NCBI RefSeq assembly: GCF_029227915.1
Contig: NC_079876.1
Span: forward strand, 34,889,828 to 34,953,827
Source of the DNA: Hydractinia symbiolongicarpus
Lineage: Eukaryota > Cnidaria > Hydrozoa > Anthoathecata > Hydractiniidae
Length of the DNA stretch: 64,000 nt
Direction: 5' to 3'
The notes beneath the pieces are model-generated. The model saw only the letters and a list, made by a program, of their open reading frames with translations, was not told where the DNA came from and made no database searches. Of this stretch, positions 26,108 to 38,517 are shown in pieces (positions within the stretch are counted from its first letter, which is position 1; every line of letters starts with the position of its first letter). The position numbers and the translations under genes were made by a program.

Positions 26108-26471
26108 AAAAATATCGCTAAATACATGTTGGTACCAATTGGTGACGCAACTTTTGTAACTCAAACGGAATGGCACCGTTAGAAAGTCAATGAAATGTAG
26201 TTTTTGAAACTGTCTTCATTTTTTCAGCGCGCGCTAATGGCTAGGATTAGTCCCAGAGCAAAAATGACTCATTGATCTAAATTTGTAAATAAAGAGCTAA
26301 TACAGCGCGCAATGTAACTAATGAGTTCCGGCAATCATGTCAAAGTAACAAGAATGTTAATTTTTTGAGTTCAATTGTCTCATTTACCACATTTATAAGG
26401 CCAAAGTCAAAATCAGTTCAATTAGATCCCATGGTCAATCGTTTCACTTCTAAAAGCAATGCAACCTAGTA

Positions 26472-26490
26472 ATATCGGAAAAGCTAACAC
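26472..26490. repeat. 184-bp half-monomer deletion junction in A2
   Basis: ATATCGGAAAA runs directly into GCTAACACAGCGCG. In intact neighbours the two landmarks are about 193 bp apart (for example 27,390 and 27,583); here they are 9 bp apart. About 184 bp is missing, half of a 368-bp monomer. It lies only about 350 bp inside the A1/A2 switch. Confidence 0.88.
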
Positions 26491-27418
26491 AGCGCGCAGT
26501 GTAAATACTGAGTTCCGGCAATCAAGCTAACGTAACAAGAATCTTAATTCTTAGAGTCCATTTGTCTCATTTACCACATTTAAAAGGTCAAAGCCGAAAA
26601 TCAGTTCAATTAGGTCCCACGATAAATCACTTCACTTTTAAAGGCAATGAAGCCTAGTAATATCGGAAAAATATCGCTAAATACGTGTTGATACGAATAG
26701 GTGACGCAACCGTTATAACTCACACGGACTGACACCGTTTGAATTTCAATGAAATGTTGTTTTTAAAACTCGGCAACGCGATAACGGATAGGTTTATGCT
26801 TACAGTATGAATGACTCATTGATCTACATTTGTCAACAAATAGCTAACACAGTTTCCAGTGTAACTGCGGGGTTCCAGCATTCATGCCAAAGTAAGAAGA
26901 ATGTTAATTCTTGGAGTCCAATTGTCTCATTTACCACATTTATAAGGTAAAAGTGAAAATCAATTCAATTAGATACCACGGTCAATCGTTTTACTTCTAA
27001 AAGCAATGCAACCTAGTAATGTCGGAAAAATATCGCTAAATACATGTTGGTACCAATTGGTGACGCAACTTTTGTAACTCAAACGGAATGGCACCGTTAG
27101 AAAGTCAATGAAATGTAGTTTTTGAAACTGTCTTCATTTTTTCAGCGCGCGCTAATGGCTAAGATTAGTCCCAGAGTAAAAATGACTCATTGATCTAAAT
27201 TTGTAAATAAAGAGCTAACACAGCGCGCAATGTAACTAATGAGTTCCGGCAATCATGTCAAAGTAACAAGAATGTTAATTTTTTGAGTTCAATTGTCTCA
27301 TTTACCACAGTTATAAGGTCAAAGTCAAAATAAGTTCAATTAGATCCCATGGTCAATCGTTTCATTTCTAAAAGCAATGCAACCTAGTAATATCGGAAAA
27401 ATATCGCTAAATACATGG

Positions 27419-27432
27419 TGGTACCAATTGGT
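27419..27432. other. A2-specific double palindrome TGGTACCA / ACCAATTGGT
   Basis: TGGTACCA (27,419-27,426) overlaps ACCAATTGGT (27,423-27,432), both perfect. A1 has GGTACGAATATGTGAC at this place, so the palindromes are specific to A2 and recur in most A2 monomers. Confidence 0.75.
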
Positions 27433-27462
27433 GACGCAACTTTTGTGACTCAAACGGAATGG

Positions 27463-27512
27463 CACCGTTAGAAAGTCAATGAAATGTAGTTTTTGAAACT
27501 GTCTTCATTTTT
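27463..27512 (+). other. A copy of a 50-bp core shared with satellite B
   Basis: Starts CACCGTTAGAAAG and ends with the box TGTAGTTTTTGAAACTG continuing into TCTTCATTTTT (27,485-27,512). Compared without gaps to 43,949-43,998 of satellite B it matches at 35 of 50 positions; the last 28 match at 24. A typical A1 box matches B at only about 20 of 28, so A2 is the closer relative. A second shared block starts at 27,541 with CCCAGAGTAAA and CTCATT. Confidence 0.7.
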
Positions 27513-29149
27513 TCAGCGCGCGCTAATGGCTAGGATTAGACCCAGAGTAAAAATGACTCATTGATCTAAATTTGTAAATAAAGAGGTTACACAGCAAAAA
27601 ATGCAAACACTGAGTTCTGGCAATCAAGCTAACGTAACAAGAATGTTAATTCTTAGAGTCCAATTGTCTCATTTACCACATTTATAACGTCAAAATCCAA
27701 AATCCGTTCAATTAGGTCCCACGATAAATCGCTTCACTTTTAAAGGCAATGAAGCCTAGTAATATCGGAGAAATATCGCTAAATACGTGTTGATACGAAT
27801 AGGTGACGCAACCGTTGTAACTCAAACAGACAGATACCGTTAGAAAGTCAATGAAATGTAGTTTTTGAAACTGTCTCCATTTCTTCAGCGCGCTAATGGC
27901 TAGGATTAGACCCAGAGTAAAAATGACTCATTGATCTACATTTGTAAATAAATAGCTAACACAGTTTCCAGTGTAACTGCGGGGTTCCAGGATTCATGCC
28001 AAAGTAAGAAGAATGTTAATTCTTGGAGTCCAATTGTCTCATTTACCACATTTATAAGGTAAAAATCAAAATCAATTCAATTAGATACCACGGTCAATCG
28101 TTTTACTTCTAAAAGCAATGCAACCTAGTAATATCGGAAAAATATCGCTAAATACATGGTGGTACCAATTGGTGACGCAACTTTTGTGACTCAAACGGAA
28201 TGGCACCGTTTGAATTTCAATGAAATGTTGTTTTTAAAACTCGGCAACGCGATAACGGATAGGTTTATGCTTACAGTATGAATGACTCATTGATCTACAT
28301 TTGTCAACAAATAGCTAACACAGTTTCCAGTGTAACTGCGGGGTTCCAGCATTCATGCCAAAGTAAGAAGAATGTTAATTCTTGGAGTCCAATTGTCTCA
28401 TTTACCACATTTATAAGGTAAAAGTGAAAATCAATTCAATTAGATACCACGGTCAATCGTTTTACTTCTAAAAGCAATGCAACCTAGTAATGTCGGACAA
28501 ATATCGCTAAATACATGTTGGTACCAATTGGTGACGCAACTTTTGTAACTCAAACGGAATGGCACCGTTAGAAAGTCAATGAAATGTAGTTTTTGAAACT
28601 GTCTTCATTTTTTCAGCGCGCGCTAATGGCTAAGATTAGTCCCAGAGTAAAAATGACTCATTGATCTAAATTTGTAAATAAAGAGCTAACACAGCGCGCA
28701 ATGTAACTAATGAGTTCCGGCAATCATGTCAAAGTAACAAGAATGTTAATTTTTTGAGTTCAATTGTCTCATTTACCACAGTTATAAGGTCAAAGTCAAA
28801 ATAAGTTCAATTAGATCCCATGGTCAATCGTTTCATTTCTAAAAGCAATGCAACCTAGTAATATCGGAAAAATATCGCTAAATACATGGTGGTACCAATT
28901 GGTGACGCAACTTTTGTGACTCAAACGGAATGGCACCGTTAGAAAGTCAATGAAATGTAGTTTTTGAAACTGTCTTCATTTTTTCAGCGCGCGCTAATGG
29001 CTAGGATTAGACCCAGAGTAAAAATGACTCATTGATCTAAATTTGTAAATAAAGAGGTTACACAGCAAAAAATGCAAACACTGAGTTCTGGCAATCAAGC
29101 TAACGTAACAAGAATGTTAATTCTTAGAGTCCAATTGTCTCATTTACCA

Positions 29150-31780
29150 CATTTAAAAGGTCAAAGCCGAAAATCAGTTCAATTAGGTCCCACGATAAAT
29201 CGCTTCACTTTTAAAGGCAATGAAGCCTAGTAATATCGGAAAAATATCGCTAAATACGTGTTGATACGAATAGGTGACGCAACCGTTATAACTCAAACGG
29301 ACTAACACCGTTTGAAATTCAATGAAATATTGTTTTTAAAACTGTCTCTATTTCTTCAGGACGCGATAACGGATAGGTTTATGCTTACAGTATGAATGAC
29401 TCATTGATCTACATTTGTAGATAAAGAGCTAACACAGTTTCCAGTGTAACTGCCGAGTTCCAGCATTCATGCCAAAGTAAGAAGAATGTTAATTCTTGGA
29501 GTCCAATTGTCTCATTTACCACATTTATAAGGTCAAATTCCAAAGTCAGTTCAATTATGTCCCACCGTCAATCGTTTCACTTCTTAAAGCAATGCAACCT
29601 AGTAATATCGGAAAAATCTAGCTAAATACATGGTGGTACCAATTGGTGACGCAACTTTTGTAACTCAAACGGAATGGCACCGTTAGAAAGTCAATGAAAT
29701 GTAGTTTTTGAAACTGTCTTCATTTTTTCAGCGCGCGCTAATGGCTAAGATTAGTCCCAGAGTAAAAATGACTCATTGATCTACATTTGTAAATAAAGAG
29801 CTAACACAGTTTCCAGTGTAACTGCGGGGTTCCAGGATTCATGCCAAAGTAAGAAGAATGTTAATTCTTGGAGTCCAATTGTCTCATTTACCACATTTAT
29901 AAGGTAAAAGTCAAAATCAATTCAATTAGATACCACGGTCAATCGTTTTACTTCTAAAAGCAATGCAACCTAGTAATATCGGAAAAATATCGCTAAATAC
30001 ATGGTGGTACCAATTGGTGACGCAACTTTTGTGACTCAAACGGAATGGCACCGTTAGAAAGTCAATGAAATGTAGTTTTTGAAACTGTCTTCATTTTTTC
30101 AGCGCGCGCTAATGGCTAGGATTAGACCCAGAGTAAAAATGACTCATTGATCTAAATTTGTAAATAAAGAGGTTACACAGCAAAAAAAGCAAACACTGAG
30201 TTCTGGCAATCAAGCTAACGTAACAAGAATGTTAATTCTTAGAGTCCAATTGTCTCATTTACCACATTTATAAGGTCAAAATCCAAAATCCGTTCAATTA
30301 GGTACCACGATAAATTGGTGCACTTTTAAAGGCAATGCAGCCTAGTAATATCGGAAAAGTATCGCTAAATACATGTTGGTACGAATATGTGACGCAACCG
30401 TTATAACTTAAACGAACTGATACCGTTAGAAAGTCAATGAAATGTTGTTTTTGAAACTGTCTCTATTTGTTCACGACGCGATAACGGATAGGATTAGTCC
30501 CAGAGTAAAAATTACTCATTGATCTAAATTTGTAAATAAAGAGCTAACACAGCGCGCAGTGTAAATACTGAGTTCCGGCAATCAAGCTAACGTAACAAGA
30601 ATCTTAATTCTTAGAGTCCATTTGTCTCATTTACCACATTTAAAAGGTCAAAGCCGAAAATCAGTTCAATTAGGTCCCACGATAAATCGCTTCACTTTTA
30701 AAGGCAATGAAGCCTAGTAATATCGGAAAAATATCGCTAAATACGTGTTGATACGAATAGGTGACGCAACCGTTATAACTCAAACGGACTAACACCGTTT
30801 GAAATTCAATGAAATGTTGTTTTTAAAACTGTCTCTATTTCTTCAGGACGCGATAACGGATAGGTTTATGCTTACAGCATGAATGACTCATTGATCTACA
30901 TTTGTAGATAAAGAGCTAACACAGTTTCCAGTGTAACTGCCGAGTTCCAGCATTCATGCCAAAGTAAGAAGAATGTTAATTCTTGGAGTCCAATTGTCTC
31001 ATTTACCACATTTATAAGGTCAAATTCCAAAGTCAGTTCAATTATGTCCCACCGTCAATCGTTTCACTTCTTAAAGCAATGCAACCTAGTAATATCGGAA
31101 AAATCTAGCTAAATACATGGTGGTACCAATTGGTGACGCAACTTTTGTAACTCAAACGGAATGGCACCGTTAGAAAGTCAATGAAATGTAGTTTTTGAAA
31201 CTGTCTTCATTTTTTCAGCGCGCGCTAATGGCTAAGATTAGTCCCAGAGTAAAAATGACTCATTGATCTAAATTTGTAAATAAAGAGCTAACACAGCGCG
31301 CAATGTAACTAATGAGTTCCGGCAATCATGTCAAAGTAACAAGAATGTTAATTTTTTGAGTTCAATTGTCTCATTTACCACAGTTATAAGGTCAAAGTCA
31401 AAATCAGTTCAATTAGATCCCATGGTCAATCGTTTCACTTCTAAAAGCAATGCAACCTAGTAATATCGGAAAAATATCGCTAAATACATGGTGGTACCAA
31501 TTGGTGACGCAACTTTTGTGACTCAAACGGAATGGCACCGTTAGAAAGTCAATGAAATGTAGTTTTTGAAACTGTCTTCATTTTTTCAGCGCGCGCTAAT
31601 GGCTAGGATTAGACCCAGAGTAAAAATGACTCATTGATCTAAATTTGTAAATAAAGAGGTTACACAGCAAAAAATGCAAACACTGAGTTCTGGCAATCAA
31701 GCTAACGTAACAAGAATGTTAATTCTTAGAGTCCAATTGTCTCATTTACCACATTTATAACGTCAAAATCCAAAATCCGT
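29150..31780. repeat. A2 tetramer higher-order repeat, 1,487-bp period
   Basis: Private variants recur 1,487 bp apart. TTTGAAATTCAATG is at 29,312 and 30,799, GAGGTTACACAGC at 30,169 and 31,656, and AAGGTCAAAGCCG at about 29,157 and 30,644. One internal monomer differs: near 29,810 it has CACAGTTTCC, while the partner position near 31,297 has CAGCGCGC. A patch seems to have been converted in one copy. Confidence 0.8.
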
Positions 31781-32210
31781 TCAATTAGGTCCCACGATAA
31801 ATCGCTTCACTTTTAAAGGCAATGAAGCCTAGTAATATCGGAAAAATATCGCTAAATACGTGTTGATACGAATAGGTGACGCAACCGTTGTAACTCAAAC
31901 AGACAGATACCGTTAGAAAGTCAATGAAATGTAGTTTTTGAAACTGTCTCCATTTCTTCAGCGCGCTAATGGCTAGGATTAGACCCAGAGTAAAAATGAC
32001 TCATTGATCTACATTTGTAAATAAATAGCTAACACAGTTTCCAGTGTAACTGTGGGGTTCCAGCATTCATGCCAAAGTAAGAAGAATGTTAATTCTTGGA
32101 GTCCAATTGTCTCATTTACCACATTTATAAGGTAAAAGTCAAAATCAATTCAATTAGATACCACGGTCAATCGTTTTACTTCTAAAAGCAATGCAACCTA
32201 GTAATGTCGA
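31530..32210. repeat. A2 block copied from about 27,460-28,140 (4,073-bp offset)
   Basis: GAGGTTACACAGC (27,583 and 31,656) and CAAACAGACAGATACC (27,823 and 31,896) show the same 4,073-bp offset, eleven monomers. The intervening variants (CGTTCAATTAGG, TAAAGGCAATGAAGCC, GTGTTGATACG) agree. Edges are approximate. Confidence 0.7.
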
Positions 32211-32999
32211 ACAAATATCGCTAAATACATGTTGGTACCAATTGGTGACGCAACCGTTGTAACTCAAACGGGCAGATACCGTAAGAAAGTCAATGAAATG
32301 TAGTTTTTGGAACTGTCTGCATTTCTTCAGCGCGCACTAATGGCTAGGATTAGTGCCAGAGTAAATATGACTCATTGATCTAAGTTTGTAAATAAAGAGC
32401 TAACACAGCGCGCAATGTAACTAATGAGTTCCGGCAATCATGTCAAAGTAACAAGAATGTTAATTCTTTGAGTTCAATTGTCTCATTTACCACATTTATA
32501 AGGTCAAAGTCAAAATCAGTCCAATTAGATCCCATGGTCAATCGTTTCACTTCTAAAAGCAATGCAACCTAGTAATATCGGAAAATTATCGCTAAATACA
32601 TGTTGGTACCAATTGGTGACGCTACCGTTGTAACTCAAACGGGCAGATACCGTAAGAAAGTCAATGAAATGTAGTTTTTGAAACTGTCTGCATTTCTTCA
32701 GCGCGCACTAATGGCTAGGATTAGTGCCAGAGTAAATATGACTCATTGATCTAAGTTTGTAAATAAAGAGGTAACACAGCAAAAAATGCAATCACTGAGT
32801 TCTGGCAATCAAGCTAACGTAACAAGAATGTTAATTCTTAGAGGCCAATTGTCTCATTTACCACATCTAAAAGGTCATAGTCTAAAATCAGTTGAATTAT
32901 GTCCCACGGTCAATCGTTTCACTGGTAAAAGCAATGCAACCTAGAAATATCGTAAAAATGTCGCTAAGTACATGGTGGTACCAATTTGTGACGCAACTG

Positions 33000-35900
33000 T
33001 TGTAACTCAAACAGACGGATTCCGCCACAAAGGCAATGAAAAGTAGTTTTTGAAACTGTCTCCATTTCTTCAGCGCGTGCTAATGGCTAGGATTAGTCCC
33101 AGAGTAAACTCGACTCATTGATCTTAATTTGTAAATAAAGAGCTAACACAGCGCGCAATGTAACTAATGAGTTCCGGCAATCATGTCAAAGTAACAAGAA
33201 TGTTAATTCTTTGAGTTCAATTGTCTTATTTACCACATATATCAGGTCAAAGTCAAAATCAGTTCAATTAGATCCCATGGTCAATCGGTTCACTTGTAAA
33301 AGCAATGCAACCTAGTAATATCGGAAAAATATCGCTAAATACATGGTTGTACCAATTGGTGACGCAAAATTTGTAACTCAATCGGAATGGCACGGTTAGA
33401 AAGTCAATGAAATGTAGTTTCTGAAACTGTCACCATTTTTTCAGCGCGCGCTAATGGCTAGGTTAGTCCCAGAGTAAAAATGACTCTTGATCTACTATTG
33501 TAAATAAAGAGGTTACACAGCAAAAAATGCAATTACTGAGTTCTGGAAATCAAGATAACGTAACAAGAATGTTAATTCTTAGAGTCCAATTGTCTCATTT
33601 ACCAAATTTATAAGGTCAAAATCCAAAATCCGTTCAATTAGGTCCAACGATCAATCGTTTCATTGTTAAAAGCAATGCAACTTTGTAATATGGGAAAATT
33701 ATGACTAAATACATGTTGGTACGAATATGTGACACAATCTTTTTACCTCTAAAGGACTGATACCATTAGAAAGTCAATGAAATGTTGTTTTTGAAACTGT
33801 CTGTATTTCTTCAGCGCGCGCTAATGGCTAGAATTAGTCCCAGAGTAAAAATGACTCATTGATCTACTTTTGTAAATAAAGAGCTAACACAGTTTCCAGT
33901 GTAACTGCGGAGTTCCAGCATTCATTCCAAAGAAAGAAGAATGTTAATTCTTGGAGTCCAATTTTCTCATTTACCACTTTTATAAGGTCAAAGTCAAAAT
34001 CAGTTTAATTAGATCCCATAGTCAATCGTTTCACTTCTAAAAGCAATGCAACCTAGTAATATCGGAAAAATATCGCTAAATACATGGTTGTACCAATTGG
34101 TGACGCAAAATTTGTAACTCAAACGGAATGGCACGGTTAGAAAGTCAACGAAATGTAGTTTTTGAAACTGTCTCCATTTTTTCAGCGCGCGCTAATGGCT
34201 AGGTTAGTCCCAGAGTAAAAATGACTCATTGATCTAAATTTGTAAATAAAGAGGTTACACAGCAAAAAATGCAATTACTGAGTTCTGGCAATCAAGCTAA
34301 CGTAACAAGAATGTTAATTCTTAGAGTCCAAGTGTCTCATTTACCACATCTAAAAGGTCATAGTCCAAAATCAGTTCAATTATGTCCCACGGTCAATCGT
34401 TTCACTGTTAAAAGCAATGCAACCTAGTAATATCGGAAAAATATCGCTAAATACATGGTTGTACCAATTGGTGACGCAAAATTTGTAACTCAAACGGAAT
34501 GGCTGGGTTAGAAAGTCAATGAAATGTAGTTTTTGAAACTGTTTGTATTTCTTCAGGGCGCGCAAACGGATAGAATTAGTCTCAGAGTAAAAATGACTCA
34601 TTGATCTACTTTTGTAAATAAAGAGCTAACACAGTTTCCAGTGTAACTGCGGAGTTCCAGCATTCATGCCAAAGAAAGAAGAATGTTATTTCTTGGAGTC
34701 CAATTTTCTCATTTACCACATTTATAAGGTCAAAGTCCAAAATCAGTTCAATTAGGTCCCACGGTCAATCGTCTCACTGTTAAAAGCAATGCAACCTAGT
34801 AATATCGGAAAAATCTCGCTAAATACATGGTGGTACCAATTGGTTACGCAGCTGTTGTAACTCAAAAGGAGGATTACCGTTAGAAAGTCAATGAAATGTT
34901 GTTTTTGAAACTGTCTCTATTTGTTCAGGACGCGATAACGGATAGGATTAGTCTCACAGTATGAATGACTCATTGATCTACATTTGTAATAAATAGCTAA
35001 CACAGTTTCCAGTGTAACTGCAGTGTTCCAGCATTCTTGCCAAAGTAAGAAGAATGTTAATTCTTGGAGTCCAATTGTCTCATTTTCCACATTTATAAGG
35101 TAAAAGTCAAAATCAGGTCAATTAGATCCCACGGTCAATCGTTTCACTGTTAAAAGCAATGCAACCTAGCAATATCGTAAAAATATCGCTAAGTACATGG
35201 TGGTACGAATATGTGACGCAACTGTTGTAACTCAGACGGACTGACACCGTTAATAAGTCAATGAAATGTTGTTTTTGAAACTGTCTCTATTTGTTCAGGA
35301 CGCGATAACGGATAGGATTAGTCTCACAGTATGAATGACTCATTGATCTACATTTGTAATAAATAGCTAACACAGTCTCCAGTGTAACTGCAGTGTGCCA
35401 GCATTCTTGCCAAAATAAGAAGAATGTTAATTCTTGGAGTCCAATTGTTTCATTTACCACATTTATAAGGTCAAAGTACAAAATCAGTTCAATTAGGTGG
35501 CACGGTCAATCGTTTCACTTCTAAAAGCAATGCAACGTAGTATTATCGGAAAAATATCGCTAAATACATGTTGGTACTAATTGGTGACGCAACCGTTGTA
35601 ACTCAAACGGACAGATACCGTAAGAAAGTCAATGAAATGTAGTTTTTGAAACTGTCTCCATTTCTTCAGCGCGCACTAATGGCTAGGATTAGACCCAGAG
35701 TAAAAATGACTCATTGATCTACATTTGTAAATAAATAGCTAACACAGTTTCCAGTGTAACTGCGGGGTTCCAGCATTCTTGCCAAAGTAAGAAGAATGTT
35801 AATTCTTGGAGTCCAATTGTCTCATTTACCACATTTATAAGGTCAAAGTACAAAATCAGTTCAATTAGGTGGCACGGTCAATCGTTTCACTTCTAAAAGC

Positions 35901-38510
35901 AATGCAACCTAGTAATATCGGACAAATATCGCTAAATACATGTTGGTACCAATTGGTGACGCAACTTTTGTAACTCAAGCGGAATGGCACCGTTAGAAAG
36001 TCAATGAAATGTAGTTTTTGAAACTGTCTCCATTTTTTCAGCGCGCGCTAATGGCTAGGTTAGTCCCAGAGTAAAAATGACTCATTGATCTAAATTTGTA
36101 AATAAAGAGATTACACAGCAAAAAATGCAATTACTGAATTCTGGCAATCAAGCTAACGTAACAAGAATGTTAATTCTTAGAGTCCAAGTGTCTCATTTAC
36201 CACATCTAAAAGGTCATAGTCCAAAATCAGTTCAATTATGTCCCACGTTTAATCTTTTCACTGTTAAAAGCAATGCAACCTAGTAATATCGGAAAAATAT
36301 CGCTAAATACATGGTTGTACCAATTGGTGACGCAACCTTTTTAACTCAAAAGGACTGATACTATGAGAAAGTCAAAGAAATGTTGTTTTTGAAACTGTCT
36401 GTATTACTTCAGGGCGCGCAAACGGATAGAATTAGTCCCAGAGAAAAAATGACTCATTGATCTACTTTTGTAAATAAAGAGCTAACACAGTTTCCAGTGC
36501 AACTGCGGAGTTCCAGCATTCATGCCAAAGAAAGAAGAATGTTAATTCTTGGAGTCCAATTTTCTCATTTACCACATTTATAAGGTCAAAGTCCAAAATC
36601 AGTTCAATTAGATCCCACGGTCAATCGTCTCACTGTTAAAAGCAATGCAACCTAGTAATATCGGAAAAATCTCGCTAAATACATGGTGGTACCAATTGGT
36701 TACGCAGCTGTTGTAATTCAAAAGGAGGATTACCGTTAGAAAGTCAATGAAATGTAGTTTTTGAAACTGTCTGTATTTCTTCAGTGCGCGCTAATGACTA
36801 GGATTAGACCCAGAGTAAAAATGACTCATTGATCTACATTTGTAAATAAATAGCTAACACAGATTCCAGTGTAACTGCGGAGTTCCAGCATTTATGCCAA
36901 AGTAAAAAGACTGTTACTTCTTGGAGTTCAATTGTCTCATTTACCACATCTATAAGGTCATAGTCCAAAATCAGTTCAATTAGGTCCCACGGTCAATCGC
37001 TTCACTGTTAAAAGCAATGCAACCTAGAAATATTATAAAAATATCGCTAAGTACATGGTGGTACGAACATGTGACGCAACTGTTGTAACTCAGACGGACT
37101 GATACCGTTAGAAAGTCAATGAAATGTTGTTTTTGAAACTGTCTCTATTTGTTCAGGACGCGATAACGGATAGGATTAATCTCACAGTATGAATGACTCA
37201 TTGATCTACATTTGTAATAAATAGCTAACACAGTTTCCAGTGTAACTGCAGTGTTCCAGCATTCTTGCCAAAGTAAGAAGAATGTTAATTCTTGGAGTCC
37301 AATTGTCTGATTTACCAAATTTATAAGGTCAAAGTACAAAATCAGTTCAATTAGGTGGCACGGTCAATCGTTTTACTTCTAAAAGCAATGCAACGTAGTA
37401 TTATCGGAAAAATATCGCTAAATACATGTTGGTACTAATTGGTGACGCAACCGTTGTAACTCAAACGGACAGATACCATAAAAAAGTCAATGAAATGTAG
37501 TTTTTGAAACTGTCTCCATTTCTTCAGCGCGGACTAATGGCTAGGATTAGTCCCAGAGTAAAGTCGACTCATTGATCTACATTTGTAATAAATAGCTAAC
37601 ACAGTTTCCAGTGTAACTGCCGAGTTCCAGCATTTATGCCAAAGTAAGAAGAATGTTAAATCATGGAGTCCAATTGTCTCATTTACCACATTTATAAGGT
37701 CAAAGTACAAAATCAGTTCAATTAGGTGGCACGGTCAATCGTTTCACTTCTAAAAGCAATGCAACGTAGTATTATCGGAAAAATATCGCTAAATACATGT
37801 TGGTACTAATTGGTGACGCAACCGTTGTAACTCAAACGGACAGATACCGTAAGAAAGTCAATGAAATGTAGTTTTTGAAACTGTCTCCATTTCTTCAGCG
37901 CGCGATAATGGCTAGGATTAGTCCCAGAGTAAAATCGACTCATTGATCTACATTTGTAATAAACAGCTAACACAGTTTCCAGTGTAACTGCGGGGTTCCA
38001 GCATTCTAGCCAAAGTAAGAAGAATGCTAATTCTTGGAGTCCAATTGTCTCATTTTCCACATTTATAAGATAAAAGTCAAAATCAGTTCAATTAGATCCC
38101 ACGGTCAATCGTTTCACTTCTAAAAGCAATGCAACCTAGTAATAACGGAAAAATTTCGCTAAATACATGTTGGTACCAATTGGTGACGCAACCGTTGTAA
38201 CTCAAACGGACAGATACCGTAAGAAAGTCAATGAAATGCAGTTTTTGAAACTGTCTCCATTTCTTCAGCGCGCGCTAATGGCTAGGATTAGTTCCAGAGT
38301 AAAATCGGCTCACTGATCTTAATTTGTAAATAAAGAGCTAACACAGCGCGCAATGTAACTAATGAGTTCCGGCAATCATGTCAAAGTAACAAGAATGTTA
38401 ATTCTTTGAGTTCAATTGTCTTATTTACCATATTTATAAGGTCAAAGTCAAAATTAGTTCAATTAGATCCCACGGTCAATCGTTTCACTTCTAAAAGCAA
38501 TGCAACCTAG
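33000..38510. repeat. Heterogeneous A2 monomers
   Basis: About 15 monomers in which neighbours differ more than in the flanking HORs. Variants include GACGCAAAATTTGTAACTC, GGCACGGTTAG, CAGGGCGCGCAAACGG, CAGGACGCGATAACGG and GGTGGCACGGTCAATCG. Some five-monomer repetition is visible: the CTCTATTTGTTCAGGACGCG variant at about 35,284 and 37,142 is 1,858 bp apart. Only short frames occur. I see no gene or other element. Confidence 0.75.
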
Positions 38511-38517
38511 TAATATC

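Larger units (their letters stand above)
1..26134. repeat. Satellite A, subfamily A1
   Basis: Left subarray with a 373-bp monomer. Diagnostic bases against A2 are GATTGGTCCCACAGTAAAAAATGAC followed by an AT stretch, GAAGCGCTACCACAGCGCCC, TTATTTCTTG before the AGTCCA segment, and GGTACGAATATGTGAC. At least three variant types are interspersed. One has CACTTGTCTCACTTATAAC with ACTATTAATATGAG. One has CAATTGTCTCATTTATCAC with CTTGTAATACAGG. One has CAATTGTCTCACTTTAAC with CATTCAATCG. The left end of the array lies outside the window. Confidence 0.9.
26741..29154. repeat. A2 four-monomer duplication (1,471-1,472 bp offset)
   Basis: Blocks 26,741-27,683 and 28,212-29,154 are near-identical. The rare variant GAATTTCAATG followed by AAAACTCGGCAACGCG occurs at 26,741 and 28,212. 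GAGGTTACACAGC occurs at 27,583 and 29,055. The CTCGGCAACGCG variant lacks about a dozen bases that other copies have between AAAACT and the GCG block, a private deletion marking both copies. Similarity breaks at about 29,150. Confidence 0.85.
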
